47,600 nucleotides of DNA from an uncultured Jeotgalicoccus sp. (GTDB lineage Bacteria > Bacillota > Bacilli > Staphylococcales > Salinicoccaceae). The notes below the pieces were generated by a model. It searched no databases. It saw nothing but the letters and a program-made list of their open reading frames with translations, and had not been told where the DNA came from. The position numbers were made by a program, and so were the translations under genes. Where the stretch lies: positions 1 to 47,600 of the forward strand of contig CANRKV010000001.1 in the NCBI GenBank assembly GCA_947631305.1, written 5' to 3'. Positions 8,259-15,930 of this stretch are shown one piece after another; position 1 is the stretch's first letter; every line of letters begins with the position of its first letter.

Positions 8259-9611
8259 ATGAAAAAATACATAATGGCCATAATGCTTATTACAGCAATG
8301 GTTATACTTGGTGCATGCGGCAGTCCGGAAAATAAAGTCTTATCAAATATCGAAGATTTTGAAGAGGAAACGGCACCGGGATTAACGAACAGCATTCAGA
8401 GCATAATTGATTATGAAGCGGAAATGTCCGGGCTGTTTAATGAATCGCTGACGGATGAGGAACTGTCTGACTTTAAGGATGATCAGTCACCGCTGTATCA
8501 GAATTTAAATGAGCGGACTGAACTGGCAGAAGGACTGTCAAAAACACATGAAGAACTAAAGGACACAGCTGAAGCGTTTGAATCGGCTGACGTCAGCGGC
8601 AGCGAAACGCTGAATGAAGAAATGGTACAGAATTTATCTGCAGCTGCAGGGCAGCTGGCCGACGATGTTAAAAATGTCCAGTCGGGCTATGAAGAGGTCT
8701 TAAGTTCAGAAACTGCATTCTTTGAATCACTTAAGAGAGAAGAGGCTGATTACAATACACTGACTGACGGCATGGCCGAAGTAAATGGGATTCATGAAGA
8801 GGTAACTGCACATTACCAGTCAATCAATGAACAGCTTGCGGCATTTCAAAATTACAGTAATGAAGTAAAAACTGCTCTTGGTGAAGAAACTTCGGACAGT
8901 GAAAAAGCAGTGCAGACAGAGTCTGATTCATCTGGCGGCTCGACAGAAAACAGTGAAACTGAACCGCTGTATACAGTAGATGCTGCAACGTCGTCGATAG
9001 TACCTGCAGCAGATGATGCTGATTCTTCGGCTGTGCTCATTACGATAGACGATGCACCGGATGAGAATGCGGTTGCTATGGCCCATACATTAAAAGAACT
9101 TGATGCCCCTGCGATATTTTTCGTAAACGGTATGTTTATAGAATCAGAAGAGGGCAAAGATAAGCTGAGGGAAATTCACGAGCTCGGCTTTGAAATTGGC
9201 AATCATACTTACAATCACTTTAATATGCAGGAAATCACTCCAGAAGATACAGCCCTTGAAATTATCGATACAGGTGACTTGATTGAAGAAGCAATCGGAG
9301 AGCGCCCAAAATTTTTCAGAGCGCCGTTTGGCGTGAACAGTGAAGCGTCAATCAGAATAGCTGAAGAAGAAAATATGACCGTAATGAATTGGACATACGG
9401 CTTTGACTGGGAACCTGACTATCAGGAGCCGGGAGCACTCAGTGATATTATGGTTAATACTGAAATGCTTGGTGACGGCGCCAATCTGCTGATGCACGAC
9501 CGCTCGTGGACGAGTGAGGCATTACCGGATATCGTGAATGGTCTCCGGAATAAAGGTTATTCACTTATTGATCCTAAGCTCATCGATTCAGAAGGCGGGG
9601 TGACTGAATGA
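8259..9611 (+). CDS. Lipoprotein: YkyA-like N-terminal domain fused to polysaccharide deacetylase
   Basis: The 450-residue product has a lipoprotein signal (MKKYIMAIMLI...) with lipobox LGAC. Residues of about 25-215 are a Glu-rich helical region resembling the YkyA putative cell-wall-binding lipoprotein family. A Ser/Glu-rich linker follows. The C-terminal part is a NodB-type deacetylase: VLITIDDAP (metal Asp pair; the family more often has FDDGP), HTYNH (metal His residues), FFRAPFG and LLMHD. It should act outside the membrane on wall glycan or another GlcNAc polymer. ATG 8259 follows GGGGTG at a good distance. Its stop overlaps the next gene (ATGA), so both probably work on the envelope. 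The domain order is visible; the polymer is unknown. Confidence 0.83.
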   Translation: MKKYIMAIMLITAMVILGACGSPENKVLSNIEDFEEETAPGLTNSIQSIIDYEAEMSGLFNESLTDEELSDFKDDQSPLYQNLNERTELAEGLSKTHEELKDTAEAFESADVSGSETLNEEMVQNLSAAAGQLADDVKNVQSGYEEVLSSETAFFESLKREEADYNTLTDGMAEVNGIHEEVTAHYQSINEQLAAFQNYSNEVKTALGEETSDSEKAVQTESDSSGGSTENSETEPLYTVDAATSSIVPAADDADSSAVLITIDDAPDENAVAMAHTLKELDAPAIFFVNGMFIESEEGKDKLREIHELGFEIGNHTYNHFNMQEITPEDTALEIIDTGDLIEEAIGERPKFFRAPFGVNSEASIRIAEEENMTVMNWTYGFDWEPDYQEPGALSDIMVNTEMLGDGANLLMHDRSWTSEALPDIVNGLRNKGYSLIDPKLIDSEGGVTE

Positions 9612-10891
9612 GTACGAGAAACTTTTTAATTTTGGTCGGTGGTATTCTGGCAGTGCTGTTTCTTCTTCTTGCATTGGCTGTAAGAGGTGAAATGAGCAGC
9701 GGAGAGCCTGATGTTGCAGAAGAAAGCCCGGAAGAAGAACCTGCTGAAGAACAGGATAATACAGAAGAAACTGAAACAACGCCGTCAGCACTGAACTTGA
9801 ACGATGGTCCTCTGTACGAGGTTAACGACGATACCACGCCTGTATTTCAGCATCAGTCCGGTGTTGATATTGCCTATCCGGAAGAAGGCGTAAAAGGTAT
9901 TTTTGTTACTGCATTTTCCGCAGGCGGGGAAAGAATGCAGGAGTTGACGGAGCTTGTTAATAATACGGAATTAAACTCAATGGTCATCGACGTTAAAGAA
10001 GATATCGGGGACATTATGATGCCGCTTGATGTCGATAATGAAATTGCACAGAGTCATATGTATGATTACGTTAATCCGGAAAAACTGATGACAACGCTTG
10101 AAGAAAATCAGATTTATCCAATCGCACGTATCGTTGTTTTTAAAGATTCGAGGCTGGCAATGGAACGTCCGGATTTATCGTATCAGAACAGCGACGGGAC
10201 CGTTTGGCAAAATGGGGGCGGTGAAAGTTTCGTCAATCCGTTTCTTAAAGAAGTTTGGGATTACAACGTTGATATCGCAATTGAAGCGGCTAAGCTCGGA
10301 TTTAAAGAAATCCAGTTTGACTACGTGAGATTCCCGGAATCATTCGAAACGATGTCTGGTGATCTGACTTACGATCTTGGTGAATATGGAGATACAAAAG
10401 CCGATGAAGTTCAGCAGAGAGTCAATGCAGTAACGGATTTTGTCGCCTATGCAAATGAACAGTTAAAACCTTATGATGTTGACGTTTCAGTAGATGTTTT
10501 CGGCTACGCGGCAACGCAGCGGGAAGCACCTGGAATTGGCCAGAATTTTTCGCAGATCGCAGATAATGTCGATATCATATCATCGATGATATATCCATCG
10601 CACTGGGGTGCAGGAGCATTTGACTTTGCAGCGCCGGATACTGAACCGTATGCGGTCATTGATGAGTATATGAAAGTCGAAAATGAAGTACTCGGAGAGC
10701 TTGAAAATCCGCCGAAATCAAGACCGTGGATTCAGGACTTTACCGCCTCATATTTAGGGCCAGGTAATTATATAAATTACGGTGCGGCGGAAGTAGAAGC
10801 ACAGATTCAGGCATTAAAAGATAATGGTGTTGAGGAATATTTACTGTGGAATGCCCAAAATACGTATTCTGAAGGCACTCAATATCAATAA
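9608..10891 (+). CDS. Membrane-anchored glycoside hydrolase-like protein (DUF4015)
   Basis: The 427-residue protein starts with one membrane segment (about residues 6-26) and a Glu-rich linker (about 30-60), then a domain with GIFVTAFSAGG, VIDVKEDIGDI, FKEIQFDYVRFPES, DVFGYAA and IISSMIYPSHWG. These are the marks of the DUF4015 putative glycosyl hydrolase family, a TIM-barrel-like group; FDYVRFP carries the likely catalytic acid region. It would be held on the outer face of the membrane. Translational coupling to the deacetylase suggests they modify or degrade the same extracellular polysaccharide. Activity for this family is not firmly known. Confidence 0.82.
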   Translation: MSTRNFLILVGGILAVLFLLLALAVRGEMSSGEPDVAEESPEEEPAEEQDNTEETETTPSALNLNDGPLYEVNDDTTPVFQHQSGVDIAYPEEGVKGIFVTAFSAGGERMQELTELVNNTELNSMVIDVKEDIGDIMMPLDVDNEIAQSHMYDYVNPEKLMTTLEENQIYPIARIVVFKDSRLAMERPDLSYQNSDGTVWQNGGGESFVNPFLKEVWDYNVDIAIEAAKLGFKEIQFDYVRFPESFETMSGDLTYDLGEYGDTKADEVQQRVNAVTDFVAYANEQLKPYDVDVSVDVFGYAATQREAPGIGQNFSQIADNVDIISSMIYPSHWGAGAFDFAAPDTEPYAVIDEYMKVENEVLGELENPPKSRPWIQDFTASYLGPGNYINYGAAEVEAQIQALKDNGVEEYLLWNAQNTYSEGTQYQ

Positions 10892-10901
10892 ATTTCATTA
10901 G

Positions 10902-10938
10902 AATCCCATGTCAGAAAACCTAGTACTGACATGGGATT
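10902..10938 (+). terminator. Hairpin after the deacetylase / DUF4015 pair
   Basis: AATCCCATGTCAG pairs perfectly over 13 bp with CTGACATGGGATT, leaving an 11-base loop. The following TTTCGTCT is a poor T-tract, so termination may be partial, but position and stem strength fit a terminator. Confidence 0.7.
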
Positions 10939-11093
10939 TCGTCTATATTTAACAGTTGCATTTTTGTGCAGAATTTCAAAAATATTATGCATTTTGAAAT
11001 AAAGTTTCATCATTGAATGACTAGTATACTTTCATTTTAATTGTGAATATACATATTATGTCGACTATAAAGTGTAATAATATACATGGGTGC

Positions 11094-11122
11094 TTGATTT
11101 CTTAACTTAAACAGTGTATAGT
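11094..11122 (+). promoter_or_regulatory. Sigma-A-type promoter for the NCS1 permease
   Basis: TTGATT at 11094-11099 and TATAGT at 11117-11122 are separated by 17 bases. The permease ATG lies about 48 bases downstream of the -10 element. This is a single well-spaced match in the long (279-base) non-coding gap; nothing else was recognised there. Confidence 0.6.
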
Positions 11123-11170
11123 GTAAAAGTCGTCTTAATACAAAATTTCATAAGATTGGAGAGGATATTT

Positions 11171-12592
11171 ATGAGTTCTGTAGACACAGAAGGTCAACAG
11201 ATTGAATCAGGCGAAAGCGATCACTCATTATCAAAAGTCCCATATAACGAACGTAAAATGGGCTGGCTCAGTATTACCAACATCACATTTGGTATTGCTA
11301 CAGCAATTTTCTACTTTCAGATCGGCAGTGTTATGGCGCTGCAATTCGGTGCAATTAATGCCTTGATATCAGCGGCATACGCAATCATCGTTGCAGGTGT
11401 GCTAGGAACAGTTATCGTTTACTTATCAGCAAGATCGGGAATGAATGTTAACCTGATGTCGCGTGGTGGAGGTTTCGGTTACATAGGTGCGTCCTTGACG
11501 TCTTTAATATATGCTTCTAACTTTATTATGTATTGTGCACTTGAAGGTATGATCCTCGTATATGCAGTACATGAATTCTTCCCTGCTATTCCTGTATGGC
11601 TCCTTATAGTCGTATTTGGAACACTTGTTATTCCACTTAACTGGTTTGGAATTAAACAGCTTGATAAATTACAAAAATGGTCATTACCAATTTTCTTTAT
11701 ATTTTTAGTTGCAGCAATCGTTGTGGCATTTATGACGCCATCACAATACGACGGCGCATTCTGGACTTATATGCCGGAAGGAGTGCAAATCGGTGGAACA
11801 GCACTGTTACTTTGTATCGGTATGCAGCACGGTATTATCGGGCTGACTGCTCTCATTGCATCAGACTATGCACGTTTCTTAAAACCCGGGCACATTAAAG
11901 TTGGATCATTTGCGATTGGATTTATTCCGCAAATATTTGCTTACGGTGTCATGGGCGGACTAGGTATATGGTTTGGTGTACGTTTAAACGAACCGAACCC
12001 GGGTGTTTATATCGTTCACCTGTTAGGTATCGGCGGTGCATTATTTACAATGCTGACGCAGGTTCGTATTAACGTAACTAACATTTACAGCAGTTCTTTA
12101 TCGTTATCGAACTTCTTTGAGAATGTAGTCAATTTTAAACCGGGACGCAGATTCTGGGTTGTCGTTGCAGGTATCTCAGCAATGATATTAATGCTCGGCG
12201 GAATTACAGATCATTTAGACAATGCTCTTACATTCCAAGGCGTATTCCTAATGTCATGGGCAGCGATTTTAGTTACTGACTTCCTTGTAGTCAAACGAAT
12301 CATGAAAATTGGACCGGGATACTATGAAGAACGCCAGAAGTATTTATACAAATGGAATCCGGTTGGTGTCTGGTCACTGATTATTTCAAGTCTGCTCGGA
12401 ACCATTGCAGCACTTGGTTTCATGGGAACATTTTTACAAAGTACTGCGGCATTCTTTGCAGCAGCACTGGCAGCAGTGCTCACAATCGTTATTGCTTATA
12501 TCACTAAAGGTAAGTACTACCTGAACGATAAAGCTGAAGAAATCAATGATATTGATGAAAGAGATATTCTTGTGAAAGCAAAAGCGAAATAA
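11171..12592 (+). CDS. NCS1 family nucleobase:cation symporter (cytosine/purine permease type)
   Basis: The 473-residue protein has about 12 membrane segments and the cytosine-permease-like core: MNVNLMSRGGGFGYIGASLTSLIYASNF, LNWFGIKQLDKLQKWS, and QVRINVTNIYSSSLSLSNFFEN. The start at 11171 is set by GGAGAGGA in front; an upstream in-frame extension to 11114 would overlap the promoter. Neighbours are not nucleobase enzymes, and the gene is flanked by its own promoter and terminator, so context gives no substrate. Cytosine, purines, allantoin or hydantoins are possible. Confidence 0.85.
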   Translation: MSSVDTEGQQIESGESDHSLSKVPYNERKMGWLSITNITFGIATAIFYFQIGSVMALQFGAINALISAAYAIIVAGVLGTVIVYLSARSGMNVNLMSRGGGFGYIGASLTSLIYASNFIMYCALEGMILVYAVHEFFPAIPVWLLIVVFGTLVIPLNWFGIKQLDKLQKWSLPIFFIFLVAAIVVAFMTPSQYDGAFWTYMPEGVQIGGTALLLCIGMQHGIIGLTALIASDYARFLKPGHIKVGSFAIGFIPQIFAYGVMGGLGIWFGVRLNEPNPGVYIVHLLGIGGALFTMLTQVRINVTNIYSSSLSLSNFFENVVNFKPGRRFWVVVAGISAMILMLGGITDHLDNALTFQGVFLMSWAAILVTDFLVVKRIMKIGPGYYEERQKYLYKWNPVGVWSLIISSLLGTIAALGFMGTFLQSTAAFFAAALAAVLTIVIAYITKGKYYLNDKAEEINDIDERDILVKAKAK

Positions 12593-12607
12593 TTTAATAG
12601 TTTGATG

Positions 12608-12640
12608 AAAGGACTGGGACAATTTTGTCTCAGTCCTTTT
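12608..12640 (+). terminator. Rho-independent terminator
   Basis: AAAGGACTGGGACA pairs with TGTCTCAGTCCTTT (14 bp, one G-T pair) around a short AATTT-type loop, followed by TTTTGTTTT. It closes the permease unit. Confidence 0.9.
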
Positions 12641-12721
12641 GTTTTGATTAAACGGGGCGGGGTATTTCTATTAGTATATGAATTTTTTTCAGTTAATACT
12701 TAATAGAGGTGAGGGAACTCA

Positions 12722-13405
12722 ATGGAAGATATGATGATGTATGCACTGAAATTAACAGTAGGGTTAATCGGTGTCATGATTGTTCTGAGATTAATGGGAA
12801 AAAAAGAACTTGCTCAAATTACCCCGCTTGATTTTGTGTACGCATTAATACTTGGAGGAATTATTGAAGAAGCGCTTTATGATGCGACAATTCCCGTCTA
12901 TGAAATGGTATTCTCTTTATTCTTTTGGGCACTGTTAATATTCGTACTTGAGAAATTCGCATTGAAAAACCGTAAATTCAAAAGTCTGGCACAGGGTAAT
13001 CCTGTAATACTCATTAATGACGGGCAGCTGAATTCAGAAGTGATGGAAAAAAATAATATGGATGTTGATGAAGTCCGCATGCTGCTGAGGTTGAAAGATG
13101 TATTTTCTTTAAGCAAAGTTAAATATGCAATACTTGAGGAAAGCGGCGGCTTATCTGTTATGCAGTATGCAGGAGAAGAACCGCCGACTCGTAATGAATT
13201 AAAAACTGACTATCCCGAGAATGTGATATCTTATCTGCTGGTCGATGCAGGCAAGGTGGAAGATCAAAGACTTGCAGAGATTGGGAAAGATGAAACATGG
13301 CTCCGTGAGAAGCTGAAAGAAGAAAGAGGAGTCGAGCTGGAAGATGTATTTTTCGCAGAGTGGGATGAACAAAAAGGATTCTTTGTACAGGAACACGAGA
13401 AATAA
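12722..13405 (+). CDS. YetF-type DUF421 membrane protein
   Basis: The 227-residue protein matches the DUF421/YetF family: LRLMGKKELAQITPLDFVYALILGGIIEEALYD in the first membrane region, about three N-terminal helices, then a soluble domain with GNPVILINDGQLN and MDVDEVRMLLRLKDVFSLSKVKYAILEESGGLSVM. Some members of this family carry the soluble domain that assembles into tetramers, and several are linked to spore or envelope biology. The biochemical role is unknown. The GAGGTGAGG site precedes the ATG. It stands alone between two terminators. Confidence 0.88.
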   Translation: MEDMMMYALKLTVGLIGVMIVLRLMGKKELAQITPLDFVYALILGGIIEEALYDATIPVYEMVFSLFFWALLIFVLEKFALKNRKFKSLAQGNPVILINDGQLNSEVMEKNNMDVDEVRMLLRLKDVFSLSKVKYAILEESGGLSVMQYAGEEPPTRNELKTDYPENVISYLLVDAGKVEDQRLAEIGKDETWLREKLKEERGVELEDVFFAEWDEQKGFFVQEHEK

Positions 13406-13408
13406 ATG

Positions 13409-13445
13409 AAACCGTCGGGAATACTTAATTCCTGACGGTTTTTGT
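13409..13445 (+). terminator. Rho-independent terminator after DUF421 gene
   Basis: AACCGTCGGGAAT and ATTCCTGACGGTT form a long stem with one mismatch, followed by TTTTTG. It ends the yetF-type gene. Confidence 0.88.
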
Positions 13446-13534
13446 ATGCAGATATTTGATTCATTGACCGGGTAGAGCGTTTACTCAGCCAGAGAGTATG
13501 GTTCATTGTCCAAGTAAAGAACTACCCAAAGTAA

Positions 13535-14767
13535 CTATGCTTCTGCGGGAGAACTGTTTTTCTTATCACGGCGTTTTTCTGATTCATCAATTAATACTGC
13601 CGCAGTAGCATCACCTGTAATATTCATCGTTGTGTACGCCATATCAAGTATTCTGTAAATCGCGGCGATTGGACCCATAAGTTCAATTGGAAGTCCAAGC
13701 AGTGTAAGGAATGAAGCGCCGAGCACTATACCGCCGCCGGGAATGCCGGGTGCTGCCATATTAATTACTGTTGCAATAACGACGAGGTAAATAATTTGCC
13801 CCACGCCGAGCGGAATATTGTAAAAGTCTGATACGAACACAGCGAGCAGACTAAATGAAACAGCGCCGCCTGCCATATTTATTGTTGTACCGAGTGGAAC
13901 GACGAAATTAGTAATTGACTCGCTGACTTTAAAATCATTCTTCGTGACTCTGATAGTTGTCGGCATTGTAACGGCAGAGCTGGTCGTTGCCAGTGATACA
14001 AGCCAGACTTTATAAATACCTTTTAAGAATTGAACAGGAGTCATTCCCGTATAAATCCAAACTGGAATCAGCATCACTATGATAAATGCGATAATACATG
14101 CGGCATAGGCAGTAACGATGTAAAGACCGAGTGCTGAGAATATACCTGCGCCGTATTCTGCAATGGCAAATGCCATTAGCGAAATGATGCCAATTGGTGT
14201 CAGTTCCATAATATAATTCAGCACTTTAAATATTACTGTTGAGAGACTGTTAATGAAATTTTTAACAGGTTCTGCTTCTTTACCAACTGCAACAATAGCT
14301 ATGGAAAAAACAACGGTAAAAATAATTGTTGCAAGTATGTCTCCTTCAGTCAGTGCCATAAACAAATTGTCAGGAATAATATTCATAAAGAAATCTTCTA
14401 CAGACGGCGAAGTAACCTCTCCGTCATATCCTGCAGAATCGATATTAATATGATTCCCGGGTCTGACGAGATATGAAATTAATAAACCGATACCGGCAGT
14501 TGCGATGAACATTAGAGCAAATACTGAAACACTTTTAAAACCGATGCGGCCAAGATCCTTACCGCTCCCGATATTAATAATCCCGGTGGATACCGCGACG
14601 AATATAATAGGTATTATCATTGCCTGAATAATATTCAGGTAAATATCCCCGATAAATTTTATCTGAATAGAGAATTCAGGAAGAAATATACCGAGCAGAA
14701 TACCAAGAGCAAAACCAATCGCAATTCTCGTAAACAAATGATTCTTACCTGTCAGTATGTTTTTCAT
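13535..14767 (-). CDS. DAACS-family sodium symporter with non-acidic binding site; substrate unknown, co-operonic with pheA
   Basis: The 410-residue protein has the fold marks of glutamate/dicarboxylate symporters: the serine-rich loop (ATTSSAVTMP), PLGTTINM, the GIPGGG hairpin and ILDMAYTTMNITGD in the last helix. Against the archaeal GltPh pattern, the NMDGT motif reads NMAGG, the Asp390 position is Tyr371, and the substrate-carboxylate Arg397 position is Tyr378, while Asp375, Asn382 and Asp386 remain. Loss of the Arg argues against glutamate or aspartate as substrate. The start lies inside the end of pheA (23-base overlap) with GGGAGTGA upstream, so it is translated from the pheA transcript. 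An aromatic amino acid or related compound is a context-based guess. Confidence 0.85.
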   Translation of the reverse strand: MKNILTGKNHLFTRIAIGFALGILLGIFLPEFSIQIKFIGDIYLNIIQAMIIPIIFVAVSTGIINIGSGKDLGRIGFKSVSVFALMFIATAGIGLLISYLVRPGNHINIDSAGYDGEVTSPSVEDFFMNIIPDNLFMALTEGDILATIIFTVVFSIAIVAVGKEAEPVKNFINSLSTVIFKVLNYIMELTPIGIISLMAFAIAEYGAGIFSALGLYIVTAYAACIIAFIIVMLIPVWIYTGMTPVQFLKGIYKVWLVSLATTSSAVTMPTTIRVTKNDFKVSESITNFVVPLGTTINMAGGAVSFSLLAVFVSDFYNIPLGVGQIIYLVVIATVINMAAPGIPGGGIVLGASFLTLLGLPIELMGPIAAIYRILDMAYTTMNITGDATAAVLIDESEKRRDKKNSSPAEA

Positions 14768-15611
14768 TTTGAATCACTCCCTCATATTCAGGAATTTGGC
14801 CTTTAGCGTAGCTTCCGAGTATATTAATGTATGATGTTTCTTTTGTGAGCACAGCTACTGCTGCTTCGAAATTTTGCATATCCACATCATTTTCTATATC
14901 GATAAAGAACCCGTAAGAGAATGGTTTGTTCTGTATCGGACGGCTCATCAAATAGAGCAGGTTGATGTTATATGTTTTAAATATATCGAGAATATCGCTT
15001 AATGAACCGGTGCTGTGATCGGATTCGATATACAATGATGTTTTTTCATGAAGCACTTTCTCACTCAGTTCTTTCGTAAAGATTAAGAAGCGTGTCGTAT
15101 TGAGCGGGTTATCGCTGATGTTCTCACGGATAATGTGCATGCCGTACATTTCAGCTGCATGGCTGCCCGCGATGCTTGCGATTGTTTCGTCTTCTGATTC
15201 TTTTACCATATGTACGGCACCGGCAGTATCGCTGAATTCCTTAACTTCAATATTCGGGTACCGGCTTAAATACGTGTAGCATTGTTCAAGTGCTTCCGGA
15301 TGCGAGTATACTTCTGTGACTTTATCGAGCGGAATCGGGTTTTTGGAAATTAATGCATGGTCTATTTTTACATATACTTCCTTAACGGCTTTGACATCTA
15401 AATATTTCATCAGATCAATTGTTCTTGTAATCGGTCCGCTTGTCGAGTTTTCAACCGGCAGTGCGATGTAGTCCACTTCGTCATTAAGCAGTGCTTCAAC
15501 AAGCAGTTTAAACGTCATATAACCCTCAGTCGTATATTCTTCATTCCCGGCGTATGCCGCGCATGCAAGCGTGCTGTAACTGCCTTCTACTCCCTGATAA
15601 CCAATTTTCAT
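14745..15611 (-). CDS. pheA: Prephenate dehydratase
   Basis: The 288-residue single-function enzyme converts prephenate to phenylpyruvate in phenylalanine synthesis. The catalytic domain shows GYQGVEGSYS, the VENSTSGPI active-site loop, and DNPLNTTRFLIF; the C-terminal ACT domain (about residues 200-285) has SLYIESDHSTGSLSDIL and the regulatory LMSRPIQNKPFSYGFFID segment that binds Phe. ATG 15611 follows AAGGAG; the in-frame GTG three codons earlier overlaps that site. Its leader carries a Phe-rich peptide and terminator, so it is likely attenuated by charged tRNA-Phe. Phe feedback on the enzyme is expected from the ACT domain. Confidence 0.95.
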   Translation of the reverse strand: MKIGYQGVEGSYSTLACAAYAGNEEYTTEGYMTFKLLVEALLNDEVDYIALPVENSTSGPITRTIDLMKYLDVKAVKEVYVKIDHALISKNPIPLDKVTEVYSHPEALEQCYTYLSRYPNIEVKEFSDTAGAVHMVKESEDETIASIAGSHAAEMYGMHIIRENISDNPLNTTRFLIFTKELSEKVLHEKTSLYIESDHSTGSLSDILDIFKTYNINLLYLMSRPIQNKPFSYGFFIDIENDVDMQNFEAAVAVLTKETSYINILGSYAKGQIPEYEGVIQNEKHTDR

Positions 15612-15689
15612 TTGAAACACTCCTTATTTTTAGTAGAAAAAAGACCGAATTGAATTCTGTGAACAGAAATCCAACCGGCCTGGTGAAAG

Positions 15690-15733
15690 TACATATAAAA
15701 ATACCAGCCAATTAGATTTTGCTAATGGCTGGT
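15690..15733 (-). terminator. Attenuator terminator in the pheA leader
   Basis: On the minus strand ACCAGCCATTAG pairs with CTAATTGGCTGGT (one bulged base, 6-base loop) and is followed by ATTTTTAT. It lies about 80 bases before the pheA start codon and downstream of a promoter for the same gene, so it must be conditional. Its 5' arm is also complementary to an upstream segment (see the antiterminator feature). Confidence 0.88.
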
Positions 15734-15749
15734 TACTGCATCATTAATT

Positions 15750-15789
15750 CAGCCATCATAGATTTAGGTCCCGCCTATATCCACGATGG
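15750..15789 (-). promoter_or_regulatory. Pause / antiterminator hairpins of the pheA attenuator
   Basis: On the minus strand CCATCGTGGATATAGG (15789-15774) pairs with CCTAAATCTATGATGG (15768-15753) over 16 positions with two G-T pairs and one mismatch, loop CGGGA. The 3' arm continues as TGATGGCTG, which can instead pair with CAGCCATTA of the terminator's 5' arm. This is the 1:2 / 2:3 / 3:4 logic of ribosome-controlled attenuators. Pairings were made by eye; energies were not computed. Confidence 0.75.
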
Positions 15790-15799
15790 AATACAGACG

Positions 15800-15859
15800 C
15801 TATCTAAAATAGCTGAAAAAGAATTTATTTAATTGTGATGTTTTTGTCTTGGATAACAT
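15800..15859 (-). CDS. Phenylalanine leader peptide of the pheA attenuator
   Basis: A 19-residue ORF begins MLSKTKTSQLNK and ends FFFSYFR, giving four Phe and one Tyr codon in the last seven codons, directly before the 1:2 hairpin. A GAGAGTGAT ribosome-binding site, four bases of T and the ATG precede it; a second in-frame ATG five codons earlier has no such site. The stop codon is ten bases before the hairpin arm. Too short to be an enzyme, it fits a sensor of charged tRNA-Phe: stalling at the Phe codons would change leader folding and let pheA be transcribed. No T-box signature was found in the leader. Confidence 0.82.
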   Translation of the reverse strand: MLSKTKTSQLNKFFFSYFR

Positions 15860-15900
15860 AAAAATCACTCTCATCAATTAAATTTTTAATAATGTTAATT

Positions 15901-15929
15901 AGTCTAACAATTAAGAATACTTTTGTCAA
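15901..15929 (-). promoter_or_regulatory. Promoter of the pheA leader
   Basis: On the minus strand TTGACA (15929-15924) and TAGACT (15906-15901) are separated by 17 bases. The predicted transcript starts near 15894, about 35 bases before the leader-peptide ATG and about 280 before pheA. The -35 begins two bases after the stop codon of the upstream ABC exporter gene. Confidence 0.82.
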
Positions 15930-15930
15930 T

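Noticed and set aside
15741..15800. A GGCGGGACC stretch on the minus strand that recalls the T-box antiterminator bulge (TGGNACC)
   Set aside because: The base pairing with a tRNA end would need TGGN, and here it reads CGGG; the sequence is explained as the loop and arm of the 1:2 hairpin, and no specifier loop was found.
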